Position numbers and translations under genes: made by a program
Part shown: piece after piece, positions 62,445-64,000 of the stretch
Layout of the letters: the number at the start of each line of letters is the position of its first letter
Position numbering within the stretch: the first letter of the stretch is position 1
Assembly (NCBI RefSeq): GCF_003058325.1
Contig: NZ_CP028843.1
Location: 4,314,001-4,378,000, forward strand
Length of the DNA stretch: 64,000 nt
Source of the DNA: Methylobacterium currus
Lineage (GTDB): Bacteria; Pseudomonadota; Alphaproteobacteria; Rhizobiales; Beijerinckiaceae
Reading direction: 5' to 3'
The notes under the pieces: generated by a model
What the model was told of the DNA's origin: nothing
Databases searched by the model: none
Seen by the model: only the letters and a program-made list of their open reading frames with translations

Positions 62445-64000
62445 TCAGGCCTGCTTGTACCACTCGGCCAGGAAGGTCAGCGAGTTGTCCCAGCCGGTCG
62501 AGGGCGCCTGGAGCTTGCCGTTGATCGCCGAGACCTGGGCGCGGTGGAGCAGCGGCAGGACGTAGTCGGCCACCACGAGGTCGTTCATCTTGATGAACAG
62601 GGCGGCGCGCTTGACGAGATCGAGTTCGCCCTGCGCCGCGCGGTAGCAGGCATCGACCTCCGGGTTCTGCATCCGGCAGATGTTGCGGCCCTGCCACTTG
62701 TTGGCCTTGGTGGCGGCTTCCCAGGACACGTATTGCAGCGCGAACACCGCCGGATCGGCCTGCGACATGTTCCAGGTATACATCTCCATGTCGGCGTAGA
62801 AATGCGGATAGGTATCCGGGTTCGCCACGTCGGAGGAGAAGAACACCGAACCGGGAACCGATTTCAGCTCCATGTCGATGCCGGCCTTCTGGGCGGCCTG
62901 CTTGATGATGGCCTGAGTCTTCTGGCGCGGCGCGTTGATCGAGGTCTGGAAGACGAATTTCAGTTTCTTGCCGTCCTTGGCACGAATGCCGTCGCCGCCC
63001 TTCTTCCAGCCGGCCTCCTCCAGGATCTGCGCCGCCTTGTCGGGCTCGAAGGCGAAGGAGGTGTTCTTGGAGACGAAGGGAGCCGGGCCGTTGAAGACGT
63101 TGGCGGTGGCGCGCCCCGTGCGGCCGTAGATGTATTGCTGGACCGCCGCCCGGTTGACGAGCAGGTTCATCGCCTTGCGCACCGCCGGGTCCGAGAAGGC
63201 GGGGTGCTTGGTCTTGAGCGAGGCGCGCTCGCCGTCGACCTCGACGGTCGGATCGGTGGCGTTCAGCAGCAGGAATTCCAGGTTGCCGCCATATTCCATC
63301 GTGACCCGGCCCTTGCCCTCGGCCTCGAGCCGCTTGAGGATCTCGTCCTCGACCTGCATGTTCCAGGCGTAGTCGTACTCGCCGGTCTGCAGCACGGCGC
63401 GGGCGGCCGAGACCGCGTCGCCGCCGCCCTTCATCTCGATCGAGTCGAAGAACGGCCGGTTCGGCACGTGGTAATCCGGGTTGCGCACGCCGCGCAGGAT
63501 GTCGCCGGGACGGAACTCGCTGAACTTGTAGGGGCCGGTGCCGACCGGGGCGAGATTCGCCGGGGCGTCGCGGGACTTGTCGCCGGCGTACTCCGCGAAG
63601 ACGTGCCTGGGGATGATCATCCCGGCGCTCGACACGAAGGCGTCGGCCCAGAACGGGGTCGGCTCCTTGAAGGAGAGCTTGACTGTCAGGTCGTCGATCT
63701 TCTCGACCTTGACGTTGGTGTAGCTGCCGCCGGTGACCGCGGCGGTGGCCGGGTTGGCGGCGTATTCCGCCGTGAACACCACGTCGTCGGCCGTGAACGG
63801 CTTGCCGTCGTGCCATTTCACGCCCGGCTTGAGCTTCCAGGTCACCGAGCGGCCATCCGCCGCGACGCCGCCATTCTCCTTGGAGGGGATCTCGGCCGCC
63901 AGGATCGGGAAGAGGTTGCCGTCGGCATCCCAGGCCGCCAGCGGCTCGTAGAAGATGCGCGAACCCTCCTGGTCCTTGGTGCCGATGGCGAAATGCGGGT
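62445..64000 (-). CDS. ABC transporter substrate-binding protein, family 5 (partial, N-terminus outside window)
   Basis: The minus-strand frame is open from its stop at 62445 to the window edge, about 518 codons lacking the signal peptide. The visible start reads PHFAIGTKDQEGSRIFYEPL, the family's opening pattern. VTWKLKPGVKWHDGKPFTADDVVF and a later DKAAQILEEAGWKKG are also typical of SBP_bac_5. It probably binds peptides or a related solute and feeds the DppB/DppC-type permeases downstream. Specificity is unknown. Confidence 0.92.
   Translation of the reverse strand, partial: PHFAIGTKDQEGSRIFYEPLAAWDADGNLFPILAAEIPSKENGGVAADGRSVTWKLKPGVKWHDGKPFTADDVVFTAEYAANPATAAVTGGSYTNVKVEKIDDLTVKLSFKEPTPFWADAFVSSAGMIIPRHVFAEYAGDKSRDAPANLAPVGTGPYKFSEFRPGDILRGVRNPDYHVPNRPFFDSIEMKGGGDAVSAARAVLQTGEYDYAWNMQVEDEILKRLEAEGKGRVTMEYGGNLEFLLLNATDPTVEVDGERASLKTKHPAFSDPAVRKAMNLLVNRAAVQQYIYGRTGRATANVFNGPAPFVSKNTSFAFEPDKAAQILEEAGWKKGGDGIRAKDGKKLKFVFQTSINAPRQKTQAIIKQAAQKAGIDMELKSVPGSVFFSSDVANPDTYPHFYADMEMYTWNMSQADPAVFALQYVSWEAATKANKWQGRNICRMQNPEVDACYRAAQGELDLVKRAALFIKMNDLVVADYVLPLLHRAQVSAINGKLQAPSTGWDNSLTFLAEWYKQA

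Noticed and set aside
1-64000. tRNA, rRNA, CRISPR array, prophage or IS element
   Set aside because: I saw no cloverleaf with the TTCRA arm, no rRNA core, no regular repeat-spacer array, and no transposase or integrase gene in the window.

Overview
The window is very GC-rich DNA from an alphaproteobacterium of the order Hyphomicrobiales. A Methylobacterium-like organism is the best guess. This rests on a 558-residue formate-tetrahydrofolate ligase of the methylotroph type, the mfd-sdhE-recG and tsaD//hemD-mitofilin-like-hemY arrangements, an IalB-family protein, a DUF6894 protein, and two small RNAs that look like the alphaproteobacterial alpha-r8/MmgR (suhB) family. I see no phage, plasmid, IS element, CRISPR array, rRNA or tRNA. 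This is chromosomal backbone with several intergenic palindromic repeats.

Layout. 1-5292: tamB (cut by the window start) and tamA, outer-membrane assembly, minus strand. 5764-9038: an HDAC-family deacetylase, a 50-residue protein with a duplicated motif, small RNA copy 1, an unrecognised protein and a DUF502 membrane protein. 9211-12897: a siderophore receptor behind an AT-rich palindrome, and a membrane fatty-acid desaturase. 13143-19606: mfd, sdhE and recG, with a 163 bp palindromic element between mfd and sdhE. 19737-25554: a receiver-like protein lacking its phospho-acceptor Asp, a degenerate AMP-binding protein, an IalB-family protein, a methyltransferase behind a TetR-like palindrome, hspQ and a malyl-CoA-lyase-like enzyme. 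26053-33240: a Tat-exported patatin, an acetolactate-synthase-like ThDP enzyme, a PAS-LuxR regulator, and a GntR regulator divergent from a PfkB sugar kinase. 33288-33690: a 30-residue membrane peptide and small RNA copy 2.

33860-43541: an alpha/beta hydrolase, trpG-trpD-trpC, a Bax-inhibitor-1 protein, an ECF sigma/anti-sigma pair, and a glutamate/aspartate-type ABC importer (gltI-J-K-L). 43864-45851: dgcN-dgcA, predicted D-glutamate catabolism, divergent from that importer. 45975-48283: five small or uncharacterised proteins. 48621-53274: ftfL, then tsaD-GNAT-gpsA joined by 4-nt ATGA overlaps. 53374-58339: hemD, a mitofilin-like membrane protein and hemY. 58700-64000: a peptide-type ABC importer whose binding protein is cut by the window end.

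The most interesting content is the pair of structurally conserved small RNAs at 7081-7170 (+) and 33603-33690 (-). They share an anti-Shine-Dalgarno motif and a terminator stem that differs by compensatory changes, and each has a tiny protein gene close by on the same strand. Also worth attention are the dgcN-dgcA/importer pairing, the palindrome clusters, and the degenerate AMP-binding and pseudo-receiver neighbours. Starts given are my own choices; alternatives are noted where the evidence is thin.
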